The notes under the pieces were generated by a model. The model did not search any database, was not told the DNA's origin, and saw nothing but the letters and a program-made list of their open reading frames with translations. Made by a program: the position numbers and the translations under genes. From NCBI GenBank assembly GCA_963770765.1, contig CAVYQS010000005.1:186001-250000 (forward strand): a stretch of 64,000 nt of DNA, read 5' to 3'. The stretch is from CAVPCY01 sp963770765. Its GTDB lineage: Bacteria > Actinomycetota > Coriobacteriia > Anaerosomatales > PHET01. Shown piece by piece: positions 40,845 to 49,530 of this stretch (positions are counted from its first letter, which is position 1; the number at the start of each line of letters is the position of its first letter).

Positions 40845-42262
40845 GCGGTTCGGGCGCGCGCATCGTTCTCGAGGGGCTGGGGCTCGCCTACAGCGGCTCC
40901 GGGGTGTGGGCGCTCGCGAACGTCTCGGGGACCGTCGAGCCCGGCGAGGAGTTGTGGGTCACGGGGGCCAACGCCGCAGGCAAGAGTTCGCTGATGCTCA
41001 TGCTCGCGGGGGTCATCCCCGAAGTCATCGAGGCGACGATAGCCGGCCACGTCGAGGTGTCTGCAACCAACGGACGTTCGCCGGTCGTCTCGGCGGTACT
41101 CCAGGATTCCGGCGTCTATCTCTTCCGCACCGTCTACGACGAGATCGCATTCGTACTGCAGAATGCGGGCATCGAACCCCGACTCGTGCCCGAGGAGGTC
41201 GCCCAGGCGCTCCGTGTTGTGGGCATCGAGCAGCTCGAAGGCCGGCTCATGCACACGCTGTCCGGAGGCGAGCGGCAGAAGGTGGCGGTCTCGGCGGCGC
41301 TCGCCGTGGCCCCGGATGTCCTGCTGCTCGACGAACCGTTCGAGCAGCTCGACCCAGCATCGGCCGCCGAGGTGTTCGCGATCGCGCGCGGCCGCGCCGG
41401 AGATGGGCTCACCCTGGTGGTGGCCACCCGGCAAGGTGGCCGCGTGCCCGAGGAAGCGCGCGAGCTGCATCTCGTCGAAGGACGACTCGCCGCACGCGAT
41501 GTCGGACCCGTTCGCGCCTCCGCTCGTGTGCCGGTCGCGGAGCCCGGTGGACCTCTTCTCGAGCTCGAAGGCGTCACGCACCGCTACTCGGCGACGTGTG
41601 GCATCGAGGGCATCAGCATCGCGGTTCGAGCCGGCGAGTCCGTCGCGCTACTCGGTCCCAACGGGGCGGGGAAGACCACGCTGATGAAGCACGCCGACGG
41701 CCTGCTCCGGCCGCAGTCCGGGGTCGTGAGCGTGGCCGGATCGGATATCGCCGAGCGTCCCGTGTGGGACGTGGCGCGCGACGTGGGGATGCTGTTCCAG
41801 AGTCCGGAAGACCAGATATTCAACCGAACCGTAGGCCGGGAGGTCGCGTGGGGTCTTCGAGCCCGAGGGGTCGACGAGCAGTCGGCCGACGCGGCGACCC
41901 TCGAGGTGCTTGAAGAGCTGGGGATCGCGAGCCTGGCGGGAGAGAATCCCCACGAGCTCACGGCGTCCCAGCGTCAGCTCGTCGCGTTCGCGTCGATACT
42001 CGTGGCCGCCCCCCGGCTCTACGTGCTCGACGAGCCCACGAAGGCGCTCGATGCCCGCGCGGCCGAGATCGTGGCGGGCGCGGTCGACCGGAGGCTGGCG
42101 GCCGGAGCGGGAGTGCTGCTGGTGACTCACGACCTCGACTTCGCACGGCGTCTCGCCGATCGTGTCGTGGTCCTGGTCGACGGCGAGGTCGTCTGGCAGG
42201 GCGCCACCGAGCAGCTGCTGGCCGACCGCGATCTGCTCGAGACGGCACGGTTGCTCGACTAG
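40841..42262 (+). CDS. Fused ECF transporter ATPase (A and A' in one chain)
   Basis: The 473-residue protein contains two ABC ATPase domains in one chain. The first has GANAAGKSS (Walker A), LSGGERQKVAVSAAL (signature) and LLLDEPFEQLDP. The second has GPNGAGKTT, QSPEDQIFNRTV (Q-loop) and VLDEPTKALD (Walker B), but its signature reads LTASQRQLVAF instead of LSGGQRQRVA. One of the two composite ATP sites may thus be impaired, as in other asymmetric pairs. The GTG start overlaps the T-component stop. Fusion of A and A' is common in actinobacterial ECF systems. Confidence 0.9.
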   Translation: MSGSGARIVLEGLGLAYSGSGVWALANVSGTVEPGEELWVTGANAAGKSSLMLMLAGVIPEVIEATIAGHVEVSATNGRSPVVSAVLQDSGVYLFRTVYDEIAFVLQNAGIEPRLVPEEVAQALRVVGIEQLEGRLMHTLSGGERQKVAVSAALAVAPDVLLLDEPFEQLDPASAAEVFAIARGRAGDGLTLVVATRQGGRVPEEARELHLVEGRLAARDVGPVRASARVPVAEPGGPLLELEGVTHRYSATCGIEGISIAVRAGESVALLGPNGAGKTTLMKHADGLLRPQSGVVSVAGSDIAERPVWDVARDVGMLFQSPEDQIFNRTVGREVAWGLRARGVDEQSADAATLEVLEELGIASLAGENPHELTASQRQLVAFASILVAAPRLYVLDEPTKALDARAAEIVAGAVDRRLAAGAGVLLVTHDLDFARRLADRVVVLVDGEVVWQGATEQLLADRDLLETARLLD

Positions 42263-42358
42263 CACGGCCGCTGAGGTCGTCGGGCGGGCACTCGAAGCCC
42301 CGGTTTCGCTTCGCTCTCAGGTACCATCGGAGCCGAGGTCGCTTCCGAGGGGAACCCG

Positions 42359-44329
42359 ATGCCATCCGTCCTGCTCGACATCACGGTCATCTTCGCGCTC
42401 GCCGTTCTGGCATCCGTGATCTGCCACCGGCTGGGTCTGCCCTCGTCGATCGGCCTGCTGCTCGCGGGCGTGCTCGCGGGCCCCGATGCACTGGGACTGG
42501 TGCGAAACGCCCACCAGATCGAGCTGCTCTCCGAGATCGGTGTCGTGCTGCTCTTGTTCGTCATCGGGCTCGAGTTCTCGCTCGCCGACCTCTCGCATCT
42601 CAAGCGGCAGTTCCTCGTGGGCGGATCGATCCAGTTCTTCGGCACCGCGCTCGTGGTGGGTGTCGGCACCGTGATGATGGGTTCGACGGTCCAGCAGGGT
42701 CTCTACATCGGCTTCATCGTCGCGCTTTCGAGCACCGCGATCGTGCTGAAGATGCTCCAGGAGCGTGCCGAACTCGACGCGCCGCACGGGCGGATGGTAC
42801 TCGCCACCCTGATCTACCAGGACATCGCTGTGGTTCCGGTCATGCTCATGGCCCCGCTGCTCGCCGGATCGAACGGGGGCGAGTCCGGTACCGGTGCCGT
42901 TCTCGGCCTGGTGGTCCGCGTCGTCGCGGTGGCTCTGTTCGCCTTCGTCGCCTATCGCTGGGCGGTGCCGTGGCTGCTCGAGCGCATCACGCGCACCCGC
43001 AGCTCGGAGGCGTTCCTGCTGGGCGTCATCGCGCTCTGCGCGGGCATCGCCCTTCTCACGCAGTCGATGGGCCTCTCGCTCGCGCTGGGAGCCTTCCTCG
43101 CCGGCCTGATCATCTCGGAGTCCGACTACTCGCATCAGGCCGTGACGGTGGTCATGCCGTTCCGCGACGTCTTCATCAGCCTGTTCTTCGTTTCGATCGG
43201 CATGCTGCTCGACATCGACTACTTCCTCGCGAACCCCGCTCGGATCGCGTTGCTCACCGCCGGCATCCTGATCATCAAGCCGGTCGTGGCGACCGCCGGC
43301 GGCCTCGCGCTGGGGCTGCCTTTGCGCGCGGCAGTGCTCGCGGGTCTGGCGCTCGCGCAGGTAGGGGAGTTCTCGCTGGTTGCGGCGCAGGCCGGAGTCA
43401 CCGCGGGGCTGTTTGGCAGTGAGGTCTTCCAGACGGTCCTCGACACCGCCGTGCTGAGCATGTTGCTCACCCCGGCGATGGTGGCGATCGGTCCCTCCTG
43501 CGCCGACGCCCTGTGCAAGACCCCGCTTGTCCGGCTCGAGCGCGGCGGGTTCTCCTCGGCCAGAGTGGGAGCTGCCCACGAGTACGCCGGGCACGTGCTG
43601 ATCGTGGGCTTCGGGGTCACCGGCCGAAATGTAGCGCGCACCGCCCGGCTCGCCGGCGTCTCCTACGCGATCCTCGAACTCAACGCCGGCACGGTGAAGG
43701 AGGCCTTGCTCGCGGGGGAGCCCATCCACTACGGCGATGCGACGCACGAGGAGATCCTGCACCACGTCGATGCCGAGAAGGCCCGCGCGATCGTGGTCGT
43801 CATCGATGATCCTCCCGCGGCGAGGCGCGTCGTCGAACTGGCCCGGCGGATCGCTCCCGACGCCTTCGTCCTCGTGCGCAGCCGCTACCTGCGCGAGGTC
43901 GAACCCCTACTTGCGCTGGGAGCCGATGAGGTCATCGCCGATGAGCTCGAGGTCTCGATCGAGGTGTTCTCGCGGGTGCTCGCCCGCATGCTCGTGCCGC
44001 GCGAGGACATCAAGCGGCTCATCGGAGACGTGCGCGGCGACTGGCGGCGCATGGCCCGCTCCTTTGCGACCGATGCGACATCGGTGCCCGACCTGCGCGT
44101 CAACCTGCCTGACCTCACGACTCACACGCTGAGGCTATCCGGCTCGTCGAAGCTCGTGGGCCGTTCAGTCGCGGAAAGCGGGCTGCGGACCGATCACGGC
44201 GTCACGGTGCTCGCGGTCACGCGCGGCGACGAGACGATCGGCAACCCGCGTGGCGCGCTGGTCTTCGAGCCCGGAGACGTGCTGTTCGTTGTGGGTCCGA
44301 TGGAGTGGGAGCCCGGGTCGGTCGCCTGA
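42359..44329 (+). CDS. CPA2-family cation:proton antiporter with TrkA-N and TrkA-C domains
   Basis: The 656-residue protein joins a 12-helix sodium/hydrogen-exchanger-like membrane domain (LASVICHRLGLPSSIGLLLA, GLEFSLADLSHLKR, SIGMLLDIDYFLAN) with a cytoplasmic TrkA-N domain (VLIVGFGVTGRNVARTARL, VIDDPPAARRVVELARRI) and a TrkA-C domain near the end (SSKLVGRSVAESGL, FEPGDVLFVVGP). It is of the KefB/YbaL type and exchanges K+ or Na+ for protons under nucleotide control. A GAGGGGAA site precedes the ATG. It is a single gene. Confidence 0.93.
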   Translation: MPSVLLDITVIFALAVLASVICHRLGLPSSIGLLLAGVLAGPDALGLVRNAHQIELLSEIGVVLLLFVIGLEFSLADLSHLKRQFLVGGSIQFFGTALVVGVGTVMMGSTVQQGLYIGFIVALSSTAIVLKMLQERAELDAPHGRMVLATLIYQDIAVVPVMLMAPLLAGSNGGESGTGAVLGLVVRVVAVALFAFVAYRWAVPWLLERITRTRSSEAFLLGVIALCAGIALLTQSMGLSLALGAFLAGLIISESDYSHQAVTVVMPFRDVFISLFFVSIGMLLDIDYFLANPARIALLTAGILIIKPVVATAGGLALGLPLRAAVLAGLALAQVGEFSLVAAQAGVTAGLFGSEVFQTVLDTAVLSMLLTPAMVAIGPSCADALCKTPLVRLERGGFSSARVGAAHEYAGHVLIVGFGVTGRNVARTARLAGVSYAILELNAGTVKEALLAGEPIHYGDATHEEILHHVDAEKARAIVVVIDDPPAARRVVELARRIAPDAFVLVRSRYLREVEPLLALGADEVIADELEVSIEVFSRVLARMLVPREDIKRLIGDVRGDWRRMARSFATDATSVPDLRVNLPDLTTHTLRLSGSSKLVGRSVAESGLRTDHGVTVLAVTRGDETIGNPRGALVFEPGDVLFVVGPMEWEPGSVA

Positions 44330-44401
44330 GGATGCGGTCGTGCGCGCTTCTCGGCTCGCGGCTATCATTCAGAAACACAGCAAGCGGATAAGGAGCTGAT
44401 C

Positions 44402-44680
44402 ATGGTCAAAGCACAGGCGCGGCACATCCTCGTCTCCACCGAGGACGAAGCGGTCGACCTCAAGAACCAGATCGCCGAGGGCGCCGACTTCGGGCAGATG
44501 GCGCGCGAGCACTCGCAGTGCCCCTCGGGCAAGAGCGGCGGCGATCTGGGCGTCTTCTCGCCGGGGCAGATGGTCAAGGAGTTCAACGACGTGTGCTTCA
44601 CCGATGAGGTCGGCGTGGTGCACGGTCCGGTGAAGACGCAGTTCGGCTACCACTTGATCGAGGTCACCAAGCGCGGCTAG
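44402..44680 (+). CDS. Parvulin-type peptidyl-prolyl isomerase
   Basis: The 92-residue protein is a complete parvulin domain as in E. coli PpiC: QARHILVSTEDEAVDLKNQI, GADFGQMAREHSQCPSGKSG, GDLGVFSPGQMVKEF, and HGPVKTQFGYHLIEVTKR. There is no signal peptide or anchor, so it is cytoplasmic. AAGGAG precedes the ATG. A strong terminator follows. It catalyses cis-trans isomerisation of prolyl bonds in general protein folding. Confidence 0.95.
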   Translation: MVKAQARHILVSTEDEAVDLKNQIAEGADFGQMAREHSQCPSGKSGGDLGVFSPGQMVKEFNDVCFTDEVGVVHGPVKTQFGYHLIEVTKRG

Positions 44681-44713
44681 CACGGGTGACCACAGCATTC
44701 TCGCGTAGAACAG

Positions 44714-44737
44714 AAGACCCCGCCGAGGCGGGGTCTT
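44714..44737. terminator. Bidirectional intrinsic terminator
   Basis: Arms AAGACCCCGC and GCGGGGTCTT pair perfectly around loop CGAG, between the convergent parvulin and DUF5684 genes. It can serve both directions: the A/T ends of the stem supply short T-runs on each strand. Confidence 0.88.
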
Positions 44738-44768
44738 CGCGCGTTCGTTGCAGGTGAGGCAGAGGTGC

Positions 44769-45155
44769 CTACGAGGCTTTGCCCTGATACTGAGCACTGC
44801 CGAAGGCGAGCATCGGGTAGAAGATGAAGCCGAGGAACAGCAGGCCCAGGAAGTACCCCATGCCCTTGCCGAACACCTTCGCGAGGTCATAGGTCACGAT
44901 CAGCGCGATCACGAAGTTCACGAGGGGGATGAACAACAAGATGAGCCACCAACCCGGACGGCCCACCACCTTGAGCAGCACGTAGTAGTTGTAGAGGGGG
45001 ACGATCGCCGCCCAGCCGGGTTGGCCCGCCTTGCTGAAGATCATCCACATGGCTGCGATGACGATGACGATATAGATCATCGCCACGAGCCCGTAGGTAC
45101 CGGCGAACAGGCCGATCAAACCCTGGTTCGCTTGGTCGAGTGCGTCCGTCGACAT
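44769..45155 (-). CDS. DUF5684-like membrane protein
   Basis: The 128-residue protein has three hydrophobic segments. The motif SKAGQPGWAAIVPLYNYYVL, LLKVVGRPGWWLILLFIPLVN and IALIVTYDLAKVFGKGMGY is characteristic of the DUF5684 family, often found beside signal peptidases or in secretion loci. The ATG has GAAGGGGG upstream, whereas an in-frame extension beyond it lacks support. It is convergent with the parvulin gene and divergent from the polysaccharide locus. Confidence 0.82.
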   Translation of the reverse strand: MSTDALDQANQGLIGLFAGTYGLVAMIYIVIVIAAMWMIFSKAGQPGWAAIVPLYNYYVLLKVVGRPGWWLILLFIPLVNFVIALIVTYDLAKVFGKGMGYFLGLLFLGFIFYPMLAFGSAQYQGKAS

Positions 45156-45518
45156 CTGATTGCCCCCTTCAAGTCCCGGCTGAGGATACGATCCCGAGCC
45201 TACCGCCCCTGCGGAACCAGTGGACTCCCTTTTCCCGGGGCTGGCAACCCCTTCCTCCGGCGCCCGGAGTACGCCTGTCGGGGGCTGAATGTCTACGACT
45301 TCCATTACAAGCCTATAATAAAGAGACAACCTGTCTCCGGGTGAGAGGCCTCGGGACGGTTGAGATCCTCACTCGGAGGGGGTCCTGGAGCGGGCATCGC
45401 GTGAGGCAAAGCCTAATGCGCGCAGGCAAATCGTCCGAACTATAGAGGGAGCCGCACGACGCGGCTCATCCAAAGACGCAAACGTGACGGACGGTTCGGC
45501 GCAAAGGGGGTGCGGGGG
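45156..45518 (+). promoter_or_regulatory. Promoter and highly structured leader of the polysaccharide locus
   Basis: This 363-bp gap holds a consensus -10 box TATAAT (45314-45319) and a leader of about 190 nt before the first glycosyltransferase gene. The leader can form GAGACA-ACC-TGTCTC (45323-45337). An 11-bp stem CTCCGGGTGAG (45335-45345) with CTCACTCGGAG (45368-45378) shares three bases with that hairpin. Further elements are AGGC-AAA-GCCT (45404-45414), GAGCCGC-ACGAC-GCGGCTC (45449-45467) and CCGAAC pairing with GTTCGG (45494-45499). The mutually exclusive stems suggest a switch, but I do not recognise the RNA class. Confidence 0.6.
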
Positions 45519-46721
45519 ATGTCGGCAGTGACCAGGAGGGACCGAGAGACCGATCTGGCCATGGGATTCGGCTCTCCCGAGTGCCCGGTCGACGTCACCG
45601 TCATCTTGCCGGCGCTCAACGAGAACGGCACCATCGAGGGCATCTACAACCAGATGGTCAACGTGCTCGAGCCCATGGAACTGTCGTACGAGATCCTCTT
45701 CGTCGACGATGGGTCCACCGACGACACCTGGGAGCATATCGCCGCGGTTGTCGCGAAGGATAGCCGGGTGAGGGCGCTTCGCCATCGCCGCAACTACGGC
45801 AAGGCCAGTGCTCTGGCCAATGGATTCAGCTACGCACGTGGCGACATCATGGTCACATCCGACGCCGACATGCAGTACGACCCCGTCGACGTCGTCCGGC
45901 TGATCAACAAGGTGCGCGAGGGCTGGGACGTCGTGTCGGCCTACAAGGTGATCAGGCGCGACCCCCTGAACAAGCGGCTGCCCTCGAAGTTCTTCAACTT
46001 CTGGGTTCGCAGCACCACGGGTGTGGAGCTACACGACTTCAACGCCGGCCTCAAAGCGTACCGTCAGGATGCGGCACGGGATCTGGTGCAGTACGGCTAC
46101 GGTGAGCTCCACCGCTTCTTCATCCTGCTCGCGGCGCAGATGGGCTACTCGGTGACCGAGGTTCCCGTTGAAAGCCTGCCGCGAACCGACGGAACGTCCA
46201 AGTACGGCGCGGAGCGCTATCTGCGCGGCGCGTTCGACTACATGACCGTCTACTTCCTGTCGGGTTACAAAGAGCGGCCGATGCACTTCTTGGGGACGGC
46301 AGGTCTCGTGCTGGGCGGAATAGGCACGGCCGTTCTGATCTACCTGGGCTATCTGGCGCTCTTCGCCCAGCAGAGCCTCACGGGGCGGCCCTCACTCACC
46401 GTTGCGGTGCTGTTCATCCTGGCGGGCATCCAGTTCTTCGTCTTCGGACTGATGGCCGAGATGATCAACAACCTCGAGCGCGGCAGTGCGAGCCGCGCGA
46501 AGATATCGCAGGTGTTGGGCGTCGACCGCCGTACGAGCCCGCTGATCGCACCGCAGGTCCAGGTGGACCGCCGCCGGGCAGACCGCACGCTCGAGCCCGA
46601 GATGCAGCCGGAGCACATCCGCGACACGGTGGTGGCCGCTGCCCCGGTCGAGCCCGTGGTGCCGTTGGTCGCCCAACCCGTCGATCGCATCGAGGCGGAC
46701 ACGGAGCACAGCGGTATCTAG
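45519..46721 (+). CDS. Glycosyltransferase family 2 (DPM1/GtrB-like) with C-terminal membrane helices
   Basis: The 400-residue protein starts MSAVTRRDRETD after GGGGG and has a GT-A fold: VTVILPALNENGTIEGIYNQ, EILFVDDGSTDDTWE (nucleotide-binding aspartates), MVTSDADMQYDP (DxD) and DFNAGLKAYRQDAARDL. Two helices follow (FLGTAGLVLGGIGTAVLIYL; VAVLFILAGIQFFVFGLMAE). Related enzymes transfer sugar from a nucleotide donor to polyprenyl phosphate at the membrane. It is the first gene after the structured leader, and the 3' end overlaps the convergent acyltransferase-like gene by 4 bp. The tail is long and polar. Confidence 0.9.
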   Translation: MSAVTRRDRETDLAMGFGSPECPVDVTVILPALNENGTIEGIYNQMVNVLEPMELSYEILFVDDGSTDDTWEHIAAVVAKDSRVRALRHRRNYGKASALANGFSYARGDIMVTSDADMQYDPVDVVRLINKVREGWDVVSAYKVIRRDPLNKRLPSKFFNFWVRSTTGVELHDFNAGLKAYRQDAARDLVQYGYGELHRFFILLAAQMGYSVTEVPVESLPRTDGTSKYGAERYLRGAFDYMTVYFLSGYKERPMHFLGTAGLVLGGIGTAVLIYLGYLALFAQQSLTGRPSLTVAVLFILAGIQFFVFGLMAEMINNLERGSASRAKISQVLGVDRRTSPLIAPQVQVDRRRADRTLEPEMQPEHIRDTVVAAAPVEPVVPLVAQPVDRIEADTEHSGI

Positions 46722-47827
46722 CGCGCCCGCAGCCTCGTGAACGTCAGTCGGGGGTCTGCTGAGGGCGAACCCGCGGTCTCGCGCCTTCGACGAGGCCCAC
46801 TGCGAAGCGGCCAGAACGCGAGGCCCGCAGGCCCCTTACCCACAAAGGTCGTGAGCGGCCATTCGGTTGGGCGCCAGTGGTGTTTGTAGGAGTCCCCACC
46901 CCATCCGAGGTCGAAGGTCCGAGGCACTCCGGAGCACAACCAGTCGCGCATGACATGCGTGTCGAGCACCAATCCGGGGGAGTAGGCTGCGTAGTCCGGA
47001 TCGTACGCGAGGAGGATCCCGTAGCGCGCGGCCCCGCGGATGACGTCGTACGTCCCCGCAATCACCTTCTCATCGAACACCAGAGTCGACAGGACACCCT
47101 CGGTACCGAGCTCAGTCTGCCTGCGTATGAAGGCGACGTACTCCCCGCCGATGAGATCGACGCTCAGCCCAGCGAGTTCGCGCTGCCTCACCTTGAGGTC
47201 GCAGAGGTGTCGCAGCAGATCGAAGCTCCGCTCGTCACCCAGCGTCTCTTCCTCAAACCGGAACCCGCCATCGCGTGTGAGGCGGTGGGTCTGCCTGTGC
47301 ACGGCCTTCTGGCGACCCTTGCTCAGCGTCTGCTCATAGAATTCGGGGTCCCCGCCCCCCGTGACCACGGGGACGACGCCGTGGCGATAAGAGTTCAGCG
47401 TCGCCGAGAGGGCCGGATACGCGACCGCGTCTGCCCGGATGTTGGATAAGAGCAGCGGCCGCGCCCGATTGGCTCGCTGCAGCCGTGAGACGGCTTCGCA
47501 CACGAACTCGTCGGCCGAGACGTGCGTTTGCTGCGTGTCGAAGAGCACGTCTGCCGAGTCGAGGACATCGGGCAGGCCCATCCACGTGAGCACCCGGACC
47601 CCGTGTACGCGGGTCACGCACCCGGGAAAGAGCCCGACCGGGGCGTCGCCGTCGTGAAGAACCACGATCTGCGGATGCGCACCGACTCGACCGCCGAGCG
47701 TCTCGTACCAGGCGCGTGCCAGCGCGTAGGTCTGGAAGTAGGAGACGCCGTCTCGGCGCTCCAGCTCTGTCCAGCTCTCACGCGCCTGCTCGAGGCCGTC
47801 CGGGCCGCTCAGAATCGTGTAGGACAA
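46718..47827 (-). CDS. GNAT-fold acyltransferase-like protein (CelD/BcsL type)
   Basis: The 369-residue protein has the double-GNAT pattern of the CelD/BcsL family: WTELERRDGVSYFQTYALAR, HPQIVVLHDGDAPVGLFPG, a central stretch KGRQKAVHRQTHRLTRDGGF and ILLAYDPDYAAYSPGLVLD, with a terminal GWGGDSYKHHW. Members act with polysaccharide synthesis genes, for example in cellulose or EPS modification. The TTG start has AGGAGGAG upstream. The basic tail ends LTFTRLRAR. It opens a minus-strand run in which the glycosyltransferases are followed in order. Confidence 0.8.
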   Translation of the reverse strand: MSYTILSGPDGLEQARESWTELERRDGVSYFQTYALARAWYETLGGRVGAHPQIVVLHDGDAPVGLFPGCVTRVHGVRVLTWMGLPDVLDSADVLFDTQQTHVSADEFVCEAVSRLQRANRARPLLLSNIRADAVAYPALSATLNSYRHGVVPVVTGGGDPEFYEQTLSKGRQKAVHRQTHRLTRDGGFRFEEETLGDERSFDLLRHLCDLKVRQRELAGLSVDLIGGEYVAFIRRQTELGTEGVLSTLVFDEKVIAGTYDVIRGAARYGILLAYDPDYAAYSPGLVLDTHVMRDWLCSGVPRTFDLGWGGDSYKHHWRPTEWPLTTFVGKGPAGLAFWPLRSGPRRRRETAGSPSADPRLTFTRLRAR

Positions 47828-47845
47828 CGCTCCTCCTCGCGGATG

Positions 47846-48748
47846 CTACCGGGACCGGTCGCGAACCGCGGTGGTCGCGGGCGCCACCGTCTCGGCTGCG
47901 AAGCCTGCCAGCTGCAAGACCAGGTTCAAGCCGAGCAGCGGGGCGACCAAGACGATCTTCGGGCTCGTCGCGTTCATCTTGAGTATCCGGCCGTAGCTCG
48001 CGAACCGGTTGCCCACGTAGCCGCCCACCGGGACCTTGCGTGAGAACTGCCTCTTTGCGCGCCCGCGCCGATACGACCAGCTGCAGAACTCGACGACGCT
48101 CGTTCGGGCAGGGTGAACGACCGTGGCGTCGGGGCAGTACAGCACGCGGTGCCCCGCCTGTCGGAGCCGGTACGAGAACTCGGTGTCCTCGCCGCCCAGC
48201 GTCATCGACTCGTCGAAGCCGCCCAGTTCGCGAACGACGTCCGCGCGGATCGCACAGTTGCCGCTGGGGAGGTTGTCGGTGGTTCCGTCTTCGTGCACCG
48301 GGAACATCGTCGCGTAGCCGGCGCTGCCCCCGGCCGGAAAGCCCAGAGCCGAGATCGAGTCGCCCACGTACCCGGCGGGCGGGATGAGGATCGTCCCGGC
48401 GGCGGCGGAGATCGAAGGCGTGTCGAGCGCCGAGAGCAGCGAATCGAGCCACCCCGGTTGCGGCATGCAGTCGTCGTCGGTCCAGACGAGCACGTCGCCG
48501 CGTGCCGCCTCGATCACACGGTTGCGGTTGTACGCGAGGCCCCGTCGGGCGGGCACTTCGATCCAGCGCACCCCGGCGTCGTCGGTCGACTCGCGCGGCG
48601 TGTCGGTGTCCGCTGACTCGACGGCGACGATCAGCTCGGCAACGCGGTCCTTGGGAAGCGCGAGAACGTGCGCTATCAGCCGGTCGAGCTCGGGGATGCG
48701 CTGCTTGGCGATCACACAGAAACTCACGCCGGGGTGCTCGGCACTCAC
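47846..48748 (-). CDS. Glycosyltransferase family 2
   Basis: The 300-residue enzyme has GT-A features: VSFCVIAKQRIPELDRLIAH, RGLAYNRNRVIEAARGDVLV, WTDDDCMPQPGWLDSLL (metal-binding DDD) and FDESMTLGGEDTEFSYRL (catalytic ED motif). One weak hydrophobic segment near the C-terminus (LLGLNLVLQLAGFAA) may anchor it. The GTG start overlaps the deacetylase stop, so the two are translationally coupled. It transfers a sugar in EPS assembly; donor and acceptor are not known. Confidence 0.9.
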   Translation of the reverse strand: MSAEHPGVSFCVIAKQRIPELDRLIAHVLALPKDRVAELIVAVESADTDTPRESTDDAGVRWIEVPARRGLAYNRNRVIEAARGDVLVWTDDDCMPQPGWLDSLLSALDTPSISAAAGTILIPPAGYVGDSISALGFPAGGSAGYATMFPVHEDGTTDNLPSGNCAIRADVVRELGGFDESMTLGGEDTEFSYRLRQAGHRVLYCPDATVVHPARTSVVEFCSWSYRRGRAKRQFSRKVPVGGYVGNRFASYGRILKMNATSPKIVLVAPLLGLNLVLQLAGFAAETVAPATTAVRDRSR

Positions 48749-49528
48749 CGCGCGCCGCCCTTCCCGGCAGCACGCCGCGCGGCGTCGTAGGCGGCGAAGA
48801 AGCGCCCTGATGTCTTGAGTCGGTCGAACGGAAGCCAATCGGTCCCATACACCGGGACGCGCCTGATCTCGAAGGCGTCGCCGCCGCCATGGGTCACGCT
48901 GAACCCGGCTTCGAACCCGGCGTCACGTACGGCCGCTTTACTGTCAGGGTCGAGCCAACCGAAGGGGAAGGCGAAGTAGCGACCTTCCAATCCGTGTTCG
49001 AGGAGCGCGCTGCGCGAGCGCTGCGCTTCGGCTTTGGCGTCGGCGTAGCCGAGCGACTGCATCGCCAGGTGCCCGTCGCCGTGCGACCCGATGGTGACCC
49101 CCGCCGCGCTCGCGGCCCGCAGGTCGTCCCAGCTCATGAGCGATTCGCTGAGGTCCGTCCGGCGCCGCAGGCGGTCCAGGGGTGTCGGCTCGGAGCGCCA
49201 CTCGTTGGTGCCGCCCACGTAGCGCGTGGGGACGAACAGCGCTGTTGCCGCGGTGAGGCCCAGCCGTTCGAGTACGGGCAGCGCGCGGGCCTGGAAGCTC
49301 GCAAGTCCGTCGTCGAAGGTGAGGCTGAAGCAGGGCTTCTCGGCGGGGTTCGGGGCTCAGGGGGCCGCATGCGATGGCTGCCTCGAGGGAGAGCGGCGTG
49401 TAGCCGGCGTCGAGCAGCCGCGTGAGCTGCCGCTCGAAGGCTCGCACGGTCATGACGTAGCGGCTGGTCCGCCTGTCTGACAGGTGGTGGTAGGCCAAGA
49501 TCACCGGCCACTCGAGTCGCTGCGCCAT
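48745..49528 (-). pseudogene. Polysaccharide deacetylase, single frameshift
   Basis: The N-terminal frame (MAQRLEWPVILAYHHLSDRR, LLDAGYTPLSLEAA) and the C-terminal frame (CFSLTFDDGLASFQARALPV, AGVTIGSHGDGHLAMQSLGY, GRYFAFPFGWLDPDSKAAV) encode one NodB-like deacetylase of about 260 residues. The metal site is intact: TFDDG and SHGDGH. A one-base indel near 49345, between PEP and CFSLTF, breaks the frame. The reaction is removal of acetyl groups from EPS sugars. The stop overlaps the next glycosyltransferase gene; the start lies 2 bp after the preceding one. Confidence 0.85.
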
Positions 49529-49530
49529 CG

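Noticed and set aside
45314..45518. A second cyclic-di-GMP-I riboswitch in the leader of the glycosyltransferase operon
   Set aside because: AGGCAAA and GACGCAAA occur, but the stem between them and the 3' strand do not fit the GEMM pattern, so it is left as an unknown leader.
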